Source of the DNA: Arion vulgaris
Lineage: Eukaryota > Mollusca > Gastropoda > Stylommatophora > Arionidae
NCBI GenBank assembly: GCA_020796225.1
Contig: CM036754.1
Location: 40,709,779 to 40,773,778 of the forward strand
DNA: 64,000 nucleotides
Reading direction: 5' to 3'
Shown here: piece after piece, positions 44,735 to 55,754 of the stretch
How positions within the stretch are numbered: the first letter of the stretch is position 1
Layout: each line of letters starts with the position of its first letter
Position numbers and translations under genes: made by a program
The notes under the pieces: model-generated
The model's database searches: none
Told to the model about the DNA's origin: nothing
Seen by the model: the letters and a program-made list of their open reading frames with translations, nothing else

Positions 44735-45355
44735 AAGTGTTCTCAGTTTTCATCAATAGAGAGAAAGTAGAAAATGTGAACAGTTTTGAATATCTCGATT
44801 CACTGCTAACAAGAGATGGAAATTAAAAGAAGAACAAACATGGCTTTGGAAAAAAAATTAAACAACTAAAAACAGTATGGAACGGAACTGATAGGAAAAC
44901 AAAGATCAGAATACTAAGAGCATGAATATTCCCAGTGGCAACGTATGGGTGTGAAGCATGGAAATTTAATAAGGCAGTGGACAAACATATATGTGCTTTT
45001 GAATATAAGTGTTACAGAAGAGTCCTACATATATCATGGACAGAGAATAGAGCAAATAGATCTAACGAGAAAGAACTTAAAATAAAATAAAATTGGCTGA
45101 TGCTACAAATAAGAACGAGAAAATTGAGATATTTTGGACATATAAAAAGACATGAAGGACTGGAGAAGACCATCATAGAAGGAGGCATACCAACAAAGAG
45201 AAGAAGAGGAAGACCACAAGAAAATGGATTCAGGATGTAACTGATGATTTGAACATGACGGCTGCAGAGGTGGGACATCTGGCCTATGAAAGAAATTCCG
45301 AAGGACTATTAGGGTGGCAAAGTTCTGCACAGGACAAGCTATTTGATGATGATGA
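44735..45355 (+). mobile_element. LINE 3' fragment (VGHLAYER family)
   Basis: Plus strand encodes FPVATYGCEAWKFNKAVDK, FEYKCYRRVLHISWTENR, YFGHIKRHEGLEKTI and TKRRRGRPQ, broken by stops and frameshifts. Confidence 0.85.
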
Positions 45356-45414
45356 GTGTTCTAGATTGCTCTTATTGATTTTTGAGAAAACCAATTGTTC
45401 TTTTATGTTATTGG

Positions 45415-45930
45415 TTACTGAACTGATATCATAGTATTCTAGACAGACCCATAGATGCTCGGTTGGCCCCAACAGATGTCGAAGGGTATGCGTGCTGCTG
45501 GTCTTGCTGGCTAAACACTCCTTACTCTATCCATCAAGCAGCCAGTACTACTTGTACAATAGTTCACTCCAAACTCCTTAACTCTTTCCCCGTGGAGTTA
45601 TTTCCTCAATTTTTAACAGTTAATTCAAGGGAGGTAAATAAAATTAATCCTAACTGCTTGTCAATAAATAAATATATATATATTATTATATACTAAATTG
45701 AAGAAAACTGGACAACCCAATAGAATAACAAGGTTGAAAAGTAGTATAAGTAAAACAGTAGAAGTAAAACTAGAAAGACTTCTTATAAGGGAAGCAACTC
45801 CATGGTACAGTGTGCGCCTAATGGCGTGCAACAGACTTCCGCCATGGCGCAGTGTGCGGCGAAAAGCGTGGAAAGAGTTAAATAGCAGAAGAGATTCAGC
45901 AGCTATTTTAGTGTCCTTATCCAAGATGAA
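45415..45930 (-). mobile_element. I-type LINE 3' fragment split by a MITE
   Basis: The two halves match 11690-11880 and 16810-17030 on either side of the MITE at 45578-45881. Confidence 0.75.
45578..45881. mobile_element. piggyBac-type MITE with TTAA duplication
   Basis: Left TTAACTCTTTCCCCGTGG and right (reverse complement) TTAACTCTTTCCACGC are inverted repeats. The uninterrupted site in the sister LINE at about 11831 reads CTCCTTAAATCGC; here TTAA occurs once on each side of the insert. 304 bp, no transposase. Confidence 0.85.
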
Positions 45931-45974
45931 ATCGTGAAGATGCAAATTTCCTAACTTGATCTGCTGGAGGACCG

Positions 45975-46080
45975 GTCAACATGTGTTCATCTTAAACACA
46001 AGACCTACATTTTATTACACATCTTCAATAAGACTAGAAACTCAAACTGACCAGCATTGAAAACAGAGACCACAGGAAAT
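45975..46080 (-). mobile_element. Partial SINE-C
   Basis: Resembles the ACCTACATTTTATT..AGACTAGAAACTC section of SINE-C in reverse; both ends missing. Confidence 0.45.
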
Positions 46081-46124
46081 TAGCACAATCAAATGTAACA
46101 TACTTATTGTCATGTCTACCAAAT

Positions 46125-46380
46125 CGCCCGAGCGGTTACTGGGGCCCAAATTTGGGGTGTAAAGAATAGAACCACTGTTACCTGCCATGCATGTCGTAAG
46201 AGGCGACTAAGGAGGTTTGGCTGAAATCGGATGCACATGTCCTAAACGTGTAGAAGTCTATGCGTTTAGGAGCCTACCAAACCAATGTGCAACGAATACA
46301 TGTTCTTGGCAAAGATCAAACATATCACAAAGAGTGATTTAAATTGGTTGTAAAGAACAAACGCAAAGAAGAAGAAGAAG
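46125..46380 (+). mobile_element. SINE-B with 13-bp target-site duplication
   Basis: Flanked by ATGTCTACCAAAT at 46112-46124 and 46381-46393. The flanking sequence is itself a unit of the 30-bp minisatellite at 46698. Confidence 0.9.
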
Positions 46381-46416
46381 ATGTCTACCAAATGTAACAC
46401 ATATTATCACATCTGA

Positions 46417-46693
46417 GAGCCACAGTAGCGCAGTTGTTAGTGAGCTCACTTCTTAGGTTAGTGGTCCAGGTTCAATTCCACAGTAGATGGTAAATATTTT
46501 TCTGACCGTAATGGCTTTCATGTTTAACCAGCCTCATTTGGGTACCAGAAATAGCACCGGGAGGTAAAGACGGCTGATGTGATGTTGACCACATCACTCA
46601 TCGTATGCCTACGGTCAATGAAAAATACAGGCCTAACACCATATTACTCAATATACATTGAGGTATAAAAACAGGGTTTCTTTACCTTTTTTT
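46417..46693 (+). mobile_element. SINE-F, tRNA-headed
   Basis: Head GAGAGCCACAGTAGCGCAGT with B-box GGTTCAATTCC, body GACCACATCACTCATCGTAT, ending in a T-run. Inserted in the same minisatellite (CACATCTG on both sides). Confidence 0.8.
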
Positions 46694-46697
46694 TAAT

Positions 46698-47200
46698 GTC
46701 ACATCTGCTAAATGTAACATACATATTGTCACATCTACCAAATGTAACATACATATTGTCACATCTACCAAATATAACATACATATTGTCACATCTACAT
46801 TAAATGTAATCATACATATTGTCACATCTACCAAATATAACATACATATTGTCACATCTACCAAATGTAACATACATATTGTCACATCTACCAAATGTAA
46901 CATACATATTGTCACATCTACCAAATATAACATACATATTGTCACATCTACCAAATATAACATACATATTGTCACATCTACCAAATGTAACATACATATT
47001 GTCACATCTACCAAATATAACATACATATTGTCACATCTAACAAATATAACATACATATTGTCACATCTACCAAATGTAACATACATTTTGTCACATCCA
47101 CCAAATGTAACATACATATTGTCACATCTAACAAATGTAACATTCAGATTGTCACATCTACCATAATATAACATACAGATTGTCACAACAAAGTATAACA
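46698..47200. repeat. 30-bp minisatellite
   Basis: About 17 copies of GTCACATCTACCAAATGTAA plus CATACATATT. Because the unit is 30 bp, long open frames exist on both strands; they have no start or splice context and are rejected as genes. Confidence 0.97.
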
Positions 47201-47227
47201 TAATTTGTCACGACATATTATACATAC

Positions 47228-47377
47228 GTTTTATCTACCCAGTAGTAACTGCATGATACTTGTAAGATCACCAAGTTTGCAGTCACATTATCCATGAACT
47301 TGATCATTTGATGGGTCACCATTTTTGTCTCCACAAAATCCAAATACGTTGTTGTTGTAATGGTCAACAAGGTCAAT
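47228..47377 (-). CDS. E8: VWD domain A, calcium-loop exon with an apparent 1-nt frameshift
   Basis: The first part reads IDLVDHYNNNVFGFCG then DKNGDPSND, an excellent match to the VWD G-x-CG...NGDPSND calcium loop, and starts in phase 0 after GAAG. That frame soon hits TAA. The end of the exon fits E9 only in another frame (FMDNVTANLVILQ ... YYWVDKT), ending at a strong GTATGT donor. The 150-base length is one base too long for the flanking phases. It lies between two minisatellites. Either an assembly indel or a real lesion explains this. The acceptor is weak, with no pyrimidine tract. Confidence 0.6.
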
Positions 47378-47429
47378 CTTCAATAATATAAATATTATTC
47401 TGTTATAGGTCTGATGCAGTTGTTAGTAT

Positions 47430-48530
47430 GTGAATTGCAATGGGCTTACTGTGAAATATAGTGAAAGCTAAGTGGAATGCAATAGTTATTTGGTGAAAAA
47501 CAAATGAATTTTATGTTAAATTGCAATAGCTACTATGTGAAAGAGAGCTGGTATTATGTGAAACTTAATGGCTAAAAGGGGAAATAGAGTTGGTGTTACA
47601 TGAATTGCAATGGCTAAAAGGGAAAATAGAGTTGGTGTTACATGAAATGCAATGGCTAAAAGGGGAAATAGAGTTGGTGTTACATGAAATGCAATGGCTA
47701 AAAGGGGAAATAGAGTTAGTGTTAGGTGAAATGCAATGGCTTATAGGGGAAATAAGAGTTTGTGTTACATGAAATGCAATGGCTAAAAGGGGAAATAGAG
47801 TTGGTGTTAGGTGAAATGCAATGGCTTATAGGGGAAATAGAGTTCGTGTTACATGAAATGAAATGGCTAAAAGGGGAAATAGAGTTGGTGTTATATGAAA
47901 TGCAATGGCTTATAGGGGAAATAGAGTTGGTGTTACATGAAATGCAATGGCTAAAAGGGGAAATAGAGTTGGTGTTACGTGAAATGCAATGGCTTATAGG
48001 GGAAATAGAGTTGGTGTTACATGAAATGCAATGGCTTATAGGGAAATAGAGTTGGTGTTACATGAAATGCAATGGCTTATAGGGAAATAGAGTTGTGTTA
48101 CATGAAATGCAATGGCTAAAGGGGAAATAGAGTTGGTGTTACATGAAATGCAATGGCTAAAAGGGGAAATAGAGTTGGTGTTACATGAAATGCAATGGCT
48201 TAAAGGGAAATAGAGTTAGTGTTACATGAAATGCAATGGTTTATAGGGAAATAGAGTTAGTGTTACATGAAATGCAATGGCTTATAGTGAAATAGAGTTG
48301 GTGTTACATGAAATGCAATGGCTTATAGGGAAATAGAGTTGGTGTTACGTGAAATGCAATGACTAAAAGGGGAAATAGAGTTAGTGTTACATGAAATGCA
48401 ATGGTTTATAGGGAAATAGAGTTGGTGTTACGTGAAATGCAATGGCTACTATGTGAAATAGAGTTGGTGTTACATGAAATGCAATGGCTTATAGGGGAAA
48501 TAGAGTTGGTGTTACATGTCCGATGTGCAA
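47430..48530. repeat. 42-bp minisatellite
   Basis: Roughly 25 copies of GGCTAAAAGGGGAAATAGAG then TTGGTGTTACATGAAATGCA, with TTATAGGG variants and a degenerate left flank. It lies between E7 and E8. Confidence 0.95.
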
Positions 48531-48619
48531 TGAAGATGATCCTCAAATGAACAATGAAGGAAAAACAATCGATAATGTTGGTACATGTATGAGTGAAAAT
48601 ATAAAAATACAAAACTTAC

Positions 48620-48754
48620 AGTAACGCTAGTATCACTGTCAACTGAAATTTCCAAACCAAACTTAGTTTTGAGAGTTAAATACTGTGAGTTTCCATGAAA
48701 TGTAGTTCCACTTTCAATTATTCCATCATTATAATCCAAAACAGGACGAGCAAG
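48620..48754 (-). CDS. E7: VWD domain A, third segment
   Basis: 45 codons, phase 0 at both ends. YLTLKTKFGLEISVDSD has the VWD pattern of strand, glycine, strand ending in an acidic turn. It matches E25 in the second domain. It lies about 90 bases beyond the end of the 42-bp minisatellite. The acceptor has a good pyrimidine tract (TTTTTCTTTCTCAG). Confidence 0.8.
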
Positions 48755-48832
48755 CTGAGAAAGAAAAATATCATAGTTTGATAATTAAGAAATCCAATAA
48801 TTTTCAGTGTAAAACTGTCATGGCTATGATAA

Positions 48833-49370
48833 CTCAATCAATCAAGTGCCATGCCAGCTGGTATAGGCGATCATGTCTCTCCCCAACTCTCTCATCTTGG
48901 TGCAGTTAATCAGTTCCGACATCGATCTTTTGTCGAACCATGACGTCAGACCATCCAACATCTTCTCCTCTGTTTCCACGCTCTTCCTTCCCTGAATTTT
49001 ACCTGTAGTCACCAAATGTTCTAAACCTTCTCTTTGCATTATATGCCCGAAGAACCTTGATTGTCTGATTCTTATTCTTTTGATAAGGTTTCTTTGTGGG
49101 CATGCCTGTTTTAAAACCTCCTCATTTGTTTTCTTCACTGTCCATGAAATTTTCAGCATTCTGTAAAACCCCATCTTTGTGGCTTCCGCTGATCGTATTC
49201 ATTGTTTATTCATTGTCCATGATTTGCTGCCACACATAAGTATTGGTTCAATATAGCCCTGGAGTACTCTTGCAATGTCATTGGTAGTGAATTCCCACAT
49301 AGTGCGTTTTTAATTTTCATAAAAGCTGCTTTCGCTTGAGCTATTCTACTCATAATCTCTATTTATTTTT
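48833..49370 (-). mobile_element. LINE 3' fragment (LTSW family)
   Basis: Minus strand encodes FYRMLKISWTVKKTNEEVL, FGHIMQREGLEHLVTTGKI and MLDGLTSWFDKRSMSELI, nearly intact over 110 codons. Best copy of this family. Confidence 0.85.
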
Positions 49371-49598
49371 TCGCGGTTGTGATAATTAAGAAATAAAATT
49401 ATTATGGAATAATTGCTTGCAGGCCCTACGAAACATATAATATTAAGAGGGAAATATAATACCAATAACAATATGTTCTCATATTTCTATGTTCTGTTTG
49501 GTTTGTTTCACTATAAATATATCATGTGATTTCAGTCCACCTGGTAAGTTAATACAAACACTGTAAATGATATTAAATTTCACCTAATTTATATAAAT

Positions 49599-49850
49599 CT
49601 TCTTCTTCTTCGCACCATATCAACCATTTGTTAAACACTCTTTGTGATTTGTATGTGAACAAAACCTAAGAGCGATTGTACGTTGTGCTAGTTATGCGCC
49701 TATAAGTAGGCCAGCACTTAAGATTTCTGTGATGCTTTTATTTACTAGGGTAGCTTCCCTAAGCACCTACCTCAGTCTCATTGTATGACATGCCTTGTAG
49801 GTCACAGTGTTACTATTCTTTGCTCCCTTGCAAGCGCAGGCAACAAACAG
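49599..49850 (-). mobile_element. SINE-A copy
   Basis: Reverse copy from TCTTCTTCTTC to CAAGCGCAGGCAACA, directly before another LINE fragment. Confidence 0.8.
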
Positions 49851-50040
49851 TGATTTACTAGATATAAGTAAAGAAACAGAAAAATCTCTGGAGGCCACAA
49901 AGATGCGGTCTTACAGAAGAATGATGAGAATCCCATGGGCTGCTAACATAACAAATGTGGGGGTGTTGAATGAGACCAAGACACAGAGAAAAATGATTAT
50001 CAATATAAGAAAGTGGTAGTCATCATATTTTGGACATGTG

Positions 50041-50286
50041 ATCTTCTCTTCTTTGAGTTTGTTCTTTACGACCAATTTTAATCACTCTTTGTGATATGTT
50101 TGATCTTTGCCAAGAAGGTGTATAAGTTGCACATTGGTTTTCATAGACCCCTAAATGCATAGATTTCTACACGTTTAGGACACATGCATCCGATTTCAGC
50201 CAAACCTCCTCAGTCGCCTCTTACGACATGTGGGCAGGTAACAGTGGTTCTATTCTTTACACCCCAAATTTGGGCCCGTAACCACT
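50041..50286 (-). mobile_element. SINE-B copy
   Basis: Reverse copy from TTCTTTGAGTTTGTTC to GGGCCCGTAACCACTCGGGC. Confidence 0.8.
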
Positions 50287-50429
50287 CGGGCGGGACATAT
50301 GAGAAGGGGATATTTAAACCACATTATGATAACCAGTAAAATCGAAGGGAGACAGAGAGAGAAAATATTAGACAGCCAGACTTCATGGCATGGAAGAGCA
50401 TCAACATCTGATCCAAGAGGGTCCAAAGG

Positions 50430-50640
50430 CAAAGGATTAACTTCATTGCACCGAGTTTCCTATATGGCTCCATCCCTGTTAGCATGTCATCTGTCGAGAA
50501 CGTTGCACAAAGCATGAACTCTGTAGCTCCGGCATCAATCTTAGGGATCTGATTTTAAAATAGCGCTTGTGTCTCGGTCTGGACTCAGAACTTACATTAC
50601 GACAGGCAAACGACTTAAACTCTTCGCCATTGAGACCCCG
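50430..50640 (-). mobile_element. SINE-D copy
   Basis: Reverse copy inside the LINE; head at right (TTCGCCATTGAGACCCC). Confidence 0.7.
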
Positions 50641-50849
50641 TCTGAGATGTTCACTTATACCAGAGACAGAGATTTGTGAAGATCCATGATCACTTTCGCC
50701 AGTCGGCATGGCATCTGATGATGATGACATTATATAAACAAAGAGATCGCCGTTATCTTTTATCCTTTTATGTTGACTTCTTAGACATTGCAATGAAGAA
50801 GAACAAATACTGATTTATAACACTAATTAACCCCTTCACCTTTCTGAAC

Positions 50850-52040
50850 CGATATACTGACTTACAATATTTTATAAGAGACCACAAAGCCAGTATACTG
50901 ACTCACAATATTTTATAAGAGACCACAAAGCCAGTATACTGGTCACAATATTTTATAAGAGACCACAAAGCCAGTATACTGCTCATAATATTTTATAAGA
51001 GGCCACAAAGCAAGTATACTGCTCACAATATTTTATAAGAGACCACAAAGCCAGTATACTGGCTCACGAGACCACAAAGCCAGTATACTGGTCATAATAT
51101 TTTATAAGAGACCACAAAGCCAGTATACTGGTCATAATATTTTATAAGAGACCACAAAGCAAGTATACTGGTAATAATATTTTATAAGAGGCCACAAAGC
51201 AAGTATACTGGTCATAATATTTTATAAGAGGCCACAAAGCCAGTATACTGACTCACAATATTTTATAAGAGACCATAAAGCCAGTATACTGGTCACAATA
51301 TTTTATAAGAGACCACAAAGCCAGTATACTGCTCATAATATTTTATAAGAGGCCACAAAGCAAGTATACTGCTCACAATATTTTATAAGAGACCACAAAG
51401 CCAGTATACTGGCTCACGAGACCACAAAGCCAGTATACTGGTCATAATATTTTATAAGAGACCACAAAGCCAGTATACTGGTCATAATATTTTATAAGAG
51501 ACCACAAAGCAAGTATACTGGTAATAATATTTTATAAGAGGCCACAAAGCAAGTATACTGGTCATAATATTTTATAAGAGGCCACAAAGCCAGTATACTG
51601 GTCATAATATTTTATAAGAGGCCACAAAGCCAGTATACTGGTCATAATATTTTATAAGAGGCCACAAAGCAAGTATACTGGTCATAATATTTTATAAGAG
51701 GCCACAAAGCCAGTATACTGCTCACAATATTTTATAAGAGACCACAAAGCAAGTATACTGGCTCACAATATTTTATAAGAGACCACAAAGCCAGTATACT
51801 GCTCATAATATTTTATAAGAGGCCACAAAGCCAGTATACTGCTCACAATATTTTATAAGAGACCACAAAGCCAGTATACTGACTCACAATATTTTATAAG
51901 AGACCACAAAGCCAGTATACTGCTCATAATATTTTATAAGAGGTCACAAAGCAAGTATACTGCTCATAATATTTTATAAGAGGTCACAAAGCAAGTATAC
52001 TGCTCATAATATTTTATAAGAGGCCACAAAGCAAGTATAC
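50850..52040. repeat. 40-bp satellite, left block (~30 units)
   Basis: Unit: palindrome CCAGTATACTGG, then TCATAATATTTTATAAGAG and GCCACAAAG. A 25-bp short variant (CTCACGAGACC) recurs. The pattern from 50891 repeats at 51241, a 350-bp higher-order period. Confidence 0.97.
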
Positions 52041-53218
52041 TTAGTTAGTCTTTCCTCTTGGGCCTGTGGCGCGATAGGGCAGAGGTCATAGCTCTCCATG
52101 TCTCAGGGTTCGCTATTTGTTTTGTCTTTAATGTTTACTAGGCCCATCGTTGAGCCTTCTCTGGTGATGGTTCTACACAGAGTCTCTTTTGGTCTTCCTC
52201 GTTTTCTTTTTCCTCTGGTGTCCATATGAGGGATTGGTAAGGGAGTCTTCTCTCATCCATTCTAAGTGTGTGGCCGATGTAGTTCCAGCGGCTTTCTTAT
52301 AAAATTTGATACATTTTCTGGCTTGGTCTCTTGTCTTATTTGTGTATTGGGTCTGAAATCTGACCATTTGAGGTTCAGTATTCTTCTAAGACATTTATTC
52401 TCAAAGTTATCTAATTTTCTTTCTAGAGCTTTTGTTGCTTTCCAACTCTCGCATCCATAAGTTAATACTGGAATCACACAAGAGTTAAAGATCTTTAATT
52501 TTAAGTGCTTGCTGAGTGAATTGGACTTCCATATATTTGACAATTTGTTAAAAGCACTTGATGCCAATGCGATTCTGTGTGGAATTTCTGGCGCTGTATC
52601 CCCGTAGATGACATCATACTCCCTAGGTATGTAAAACTTTGACTTTTTCAAGAGTGTAGTTTTTTAGTTGAATATTTTCTGAACTGCTGGTAAGGTCAAC
52701 AATTTTTGTTTTTGTGGTGTTTATTTGGAGACCAATTTGTCCTGAGATATTTTGGAGAAGGTTTGTTTTCATTTGAATATCTTGATGTGATGAACTCAAA
52801 AGGGCTATATCGTCTGCAAAATCAAGGTCTTCTAAAATTTTATCAACCCACTTGATGCCCATATTTGCGTAATTGGTGCATTTTCGCATGACCCAGTCAA
52901 TTGCTATTCCAAAGAGCATTGGCGATAAGACGCAGCCTTGTTTCACTCCTGTTTCCACTGGGAACCAGTCAGAGTTACCGAAATCTGTTCTTACACTGCA
53001 GCGCAATTCACTGTAGAAGGATTTTATGATGTTGATGAATTTAGTAGGAAACCGTAGTTTTTGAGTAGTTTCCAAAGCGTAGGACGGTGAATACTGTCAA
53101 ACGCTTTCTGAAAATCAACAAAGTTGATGATTAAATTCGATTGAAATTCTACAAACTCTTCAATGATTACTCTTAGTGTGAAGATGTGATCTATGCATGC
53201 TCGTTTTGGTCTAAACCC
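52041..53218 (-). mobile_element. RTE-like LINE inserted in the 40-bp satellite
   Basis: Minus strand encodes VETGVKQGCVLSPMLFGIA, LDFADDIALLSS (FADD box), FNSCVIPVLTYGCESWKA, then the GRP-type end and the AACT tail. 5'-truncated within the RT. Two or more frameshifts. No target-site duplication is visible: the array reads GTATAC at left and TGCTCATAAT at right. Confidence 0.9.
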
Positions 53219-54245
53219 TGCTCATAATATTTTATAAGAGGCCACAAAGCAAGTATTCTGCTCACAATATTTTATAAGAGGCCACAAAGCAAGTATACTG
53301 GTCACAATATTTTATAAGAGGCCACAAAGCCAGTATACTGCCTCACGAGACCACAAAGCCAGTATACTGGCTCACGAGACCACAAAGCCAGTATACTGGC
53401 TCACGAGACCACAAAGCCAGTATACTGCTCATAATATTTTATAAGAGACCACAAAGTCAGTATACTGCTCACAATATTTTATAAGAGACCACAAAGCCAG
53501 TATACTGCTCACAATATTTTATAAGAGACCACAAAGCCAGTATACTGACTCACAATATTTTATAAGAGACCACAAAGCCAGTATACTGCTCATAATATTT
53601 TATAAGAGGTCACAAAGCAAGTATACTGCTCATAATATTTTATAAGAGGCCACAAAGCAAGTATACTGCTCATAATATTTTATAAGAGGCCACAAAGCAA
53701 GTATACTGCTCACAATATTTTATAAGAGGCCACAAAGCAAGTATACTGGTCACAATATTTTATAAGAGGCCACAAAGCCAGTATACTGGCTCACGAGACC
53801 ACAGAGCCAGTATACTGGCTCACGAGACCACAAAGCCAGTATACTGGCTCACGAGACCACAAAGCCATTATACCGCTCACGAGACCACAAAGCCAGTATA
53901 CTGGCTCATGAGACCACAAAGCCAGTATACTGGCTCACGAGACCACAAAGCCAGTATACTGCTCATAATATTTTATAAGAGACCACAAAGTCAGTATACT
54001 GCTCATAATATTTTATAAGAGACCACAAAGCCAGTATACTGCTCACAATATTTTATAAGAGACCACAAAGCAAGTATACTGCTCATAATATTTTATAAGA
54101 GACCACAAAGTCAGTATACTGCTCACAATATTTTATAAGAGACCACAAAGCCAGTATACTGCTCACAATATTTTATAAGAGACCACAAAGCAAGTATACT
54201 GACTCATAATATTTTATAAGAGGCCACAAAGACAGTATACTGGCT
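53219..54245. repeat. 40-bp satellite, right block (~26 units)
   Basis: Continuation of the left block, with more of the short CTCACGAGACC variants (53340-53410, 53780-53950). Confidence 0.97.
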
Positions 54246-54294
54246 AAAAAATATGTGGCGTGAAAGGGTTAGGCTACAAATGAATTTTTCTTAC

Positions 54295-54415
54295 CCCATT
54301 GACTGTAAAACTTTCTGGTGCGACTGTGTATGTGGTGCCCTGCGTCTTCAAAATTAAAGATGTTTTAGATGTATCTGTGCCATTTACTTGTATTTTCTCA
54401 GTACAGGTTTCAACA
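54295..54415 (-). CDS. E6: VWD domain A, second segment
   Basis: 40 codons containing VETCTEKIQVNG and TTYTVAPESFTVNG, alternating beta-strand-like segments typical of the middle of a VWD domain. It ends in phase 0, as does the equivalent E24. It lies immediately beside the right edge of the 40-bp satellite. Donor GTAAGA and acceptor ATTTCAG. Confidence 0.8.
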
Positions 54416-54559
54416 CTGAAATGTTAAAATACAATGGGAAAGTGAAGTAAAACATGAGAATTTGCACATGAAGGGCAAATAAAATTATATAGTTAATTAT
54501 GTTGAAGTTAATTTAGAACAGAGGAAAACCTAGAGATAGATGGATGGACAGTGTTATGA

Positions 54560-54815
54560 ACATTACATAGCAGCGAGTGAGGAAGTCTTTTCCATAATCA
54601 TATCCAGTGTTTTGTCTTCCAGTCTAACATAGATTTTCACTGTATGAGGATTTTGACCTTTTGAAATGACAGTGGTTGATAAATCTGCTCTTTGGCACTG
54701 TCTTCTTTAGCCAAGACATCAGCTCTTTCATTGCCTGCAAATCCACAGTGAGATGGAATCCCTGCAAGTGAATTTCTGCCTTTTTTGACAGTTGTGCAAG
54801 TTCTTTTTATATATA
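54560..54815 (-). mobile_element. LINE RNase H fragment, separate family
   Basis: Minus strand reads GIPSHCGFAGNERADVLAK, an RNase H motif distinct from the GHAGVRGNERAD family above. Confidence 0.7.
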
Positions 54816-54824
54816 AAATAGTTT

Positions 54825-55510
54825 GTCTGAGCAGAACTTTGCCACCCAACAGTCCTTTGGAATTTGTCTCTCTCTCATAGGCCAGATGTCCCACCTCTGC
54901 AGCCATTATTTCCAAACCATCAGTTACATCCTGAATTCATTTTCTCTGTGGTCTTCCTCTTCTCCTCCTTGCTGGTATGCCTCCTTCCATGATGGTCTTC
55001 TTCAGCCTTTCATGTCTTTTTATATGTTCAAAATACCACAATTTTCTTGTTCTTATTTGTAGCATTAACCAGTTTTCTTTGATTTTGAGTTCTTTCTGGA
55101 TAGATCTATTTGTTCTCTGTACATGATATATGGGGGACTCTTCTGTAACACTTATATTCAAAAGCACATATGTTTTTCCGCTGCCATGTTAAATGTCCAT
55201 GCTTCACACCCATATGTTGTCACTGGGAATATATAAAGGCCTTGTTGGTCGAAACGTTGCTGTCTCTGTATGATATTGTTTTGTAACTTATATCAAAAGC
55301 ACATATTTTTCGTGATTAAACCGTTGTTTCACTGGGAATATGCATGTTCTTAGTATTTTTATCTTTGTTTCCTATCAGTTTCGTTCCATACTGTTTTTAG
55401 TTATTTATTTGTTTTGCAAAGCCATGTTTGTTCTTCTTTTAATTTCCTTCATCCCATTTCCATCTTTTGTTAGCAGTGAACCAAGATATTCAAAACTGTT
55501 CACATTTTCT
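54825..55510 (-). mobile_element. LINE 3' fragment (VGHLAYER family)
   Basis: Minus strand encodes WYFEHIKRHERLKKTIMEG, RRRRGRPQRK and AAEVGHLAYERE. A TACTGTAGTTT-family fragment and a ~130-bp local duplication (CACTGGGAATAT twice) lie at 55210-55345. Confidence 0.8.
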
Positions 55511-55754
55511 ACTTTATATTCATTCTCTTTCTAGGTTCTGTTAATTAAGTATAAATATCATTGATTAAAACAAATATTACTCTGTGTACGAATAATTAAT
55601 CCAACTTCGAAATTACTTAAATTATTTGTATCTTAATCCATTAGTTTTCACTAAGGCACATTATCTGGAAAGTGTTATGGAATATGAGCACACTTGAATT
55701 ATAATAAGTGCAATGGCTAACAAGACACTGAACAAATAAAACCACAGCAGATGT

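Larger units (their letters stand above)
49860..50735 (+). mobile_element. LINE 3' fragment (LTSW family) split by SINE-B and SINE-D
   Basis: Encodes MRSYRRMMRIPWAANITNV early and resumes at 50287 and 50641 with the family's end. SINE-B interrupts at GGACATGTG/GGACATATG, SINE-D near 50430. Confidence 0.75.
50827..54272. mobile_element. piggyBac-type MITE whose interior has become a 40-bp satellite
   Basis: Left TTAACCCCTTCACC and right GTGGCGTGAAAGGGTTAG form inverted ends with TTAA / degenerate TTAG. Everything between is the 40-bp array plus one nested LINE. The sister element at 21948-22527 has the same ends and one or two units. Confidence 0.75.

Noticed and set aside
46682..47201. Open frames up to 153 codons on both strands
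   Set aside because: 30-bp minisatellite with unit divisible by three; frames open on both strands at once.
47590..48049. Frames of repeated LHEMQWLKGEIEL-like units
   Set aside because: 42-bp minisatellite in an intron between E7 and E8; units frameshift where array copies lose a base, and no splice sites join it to the gene.
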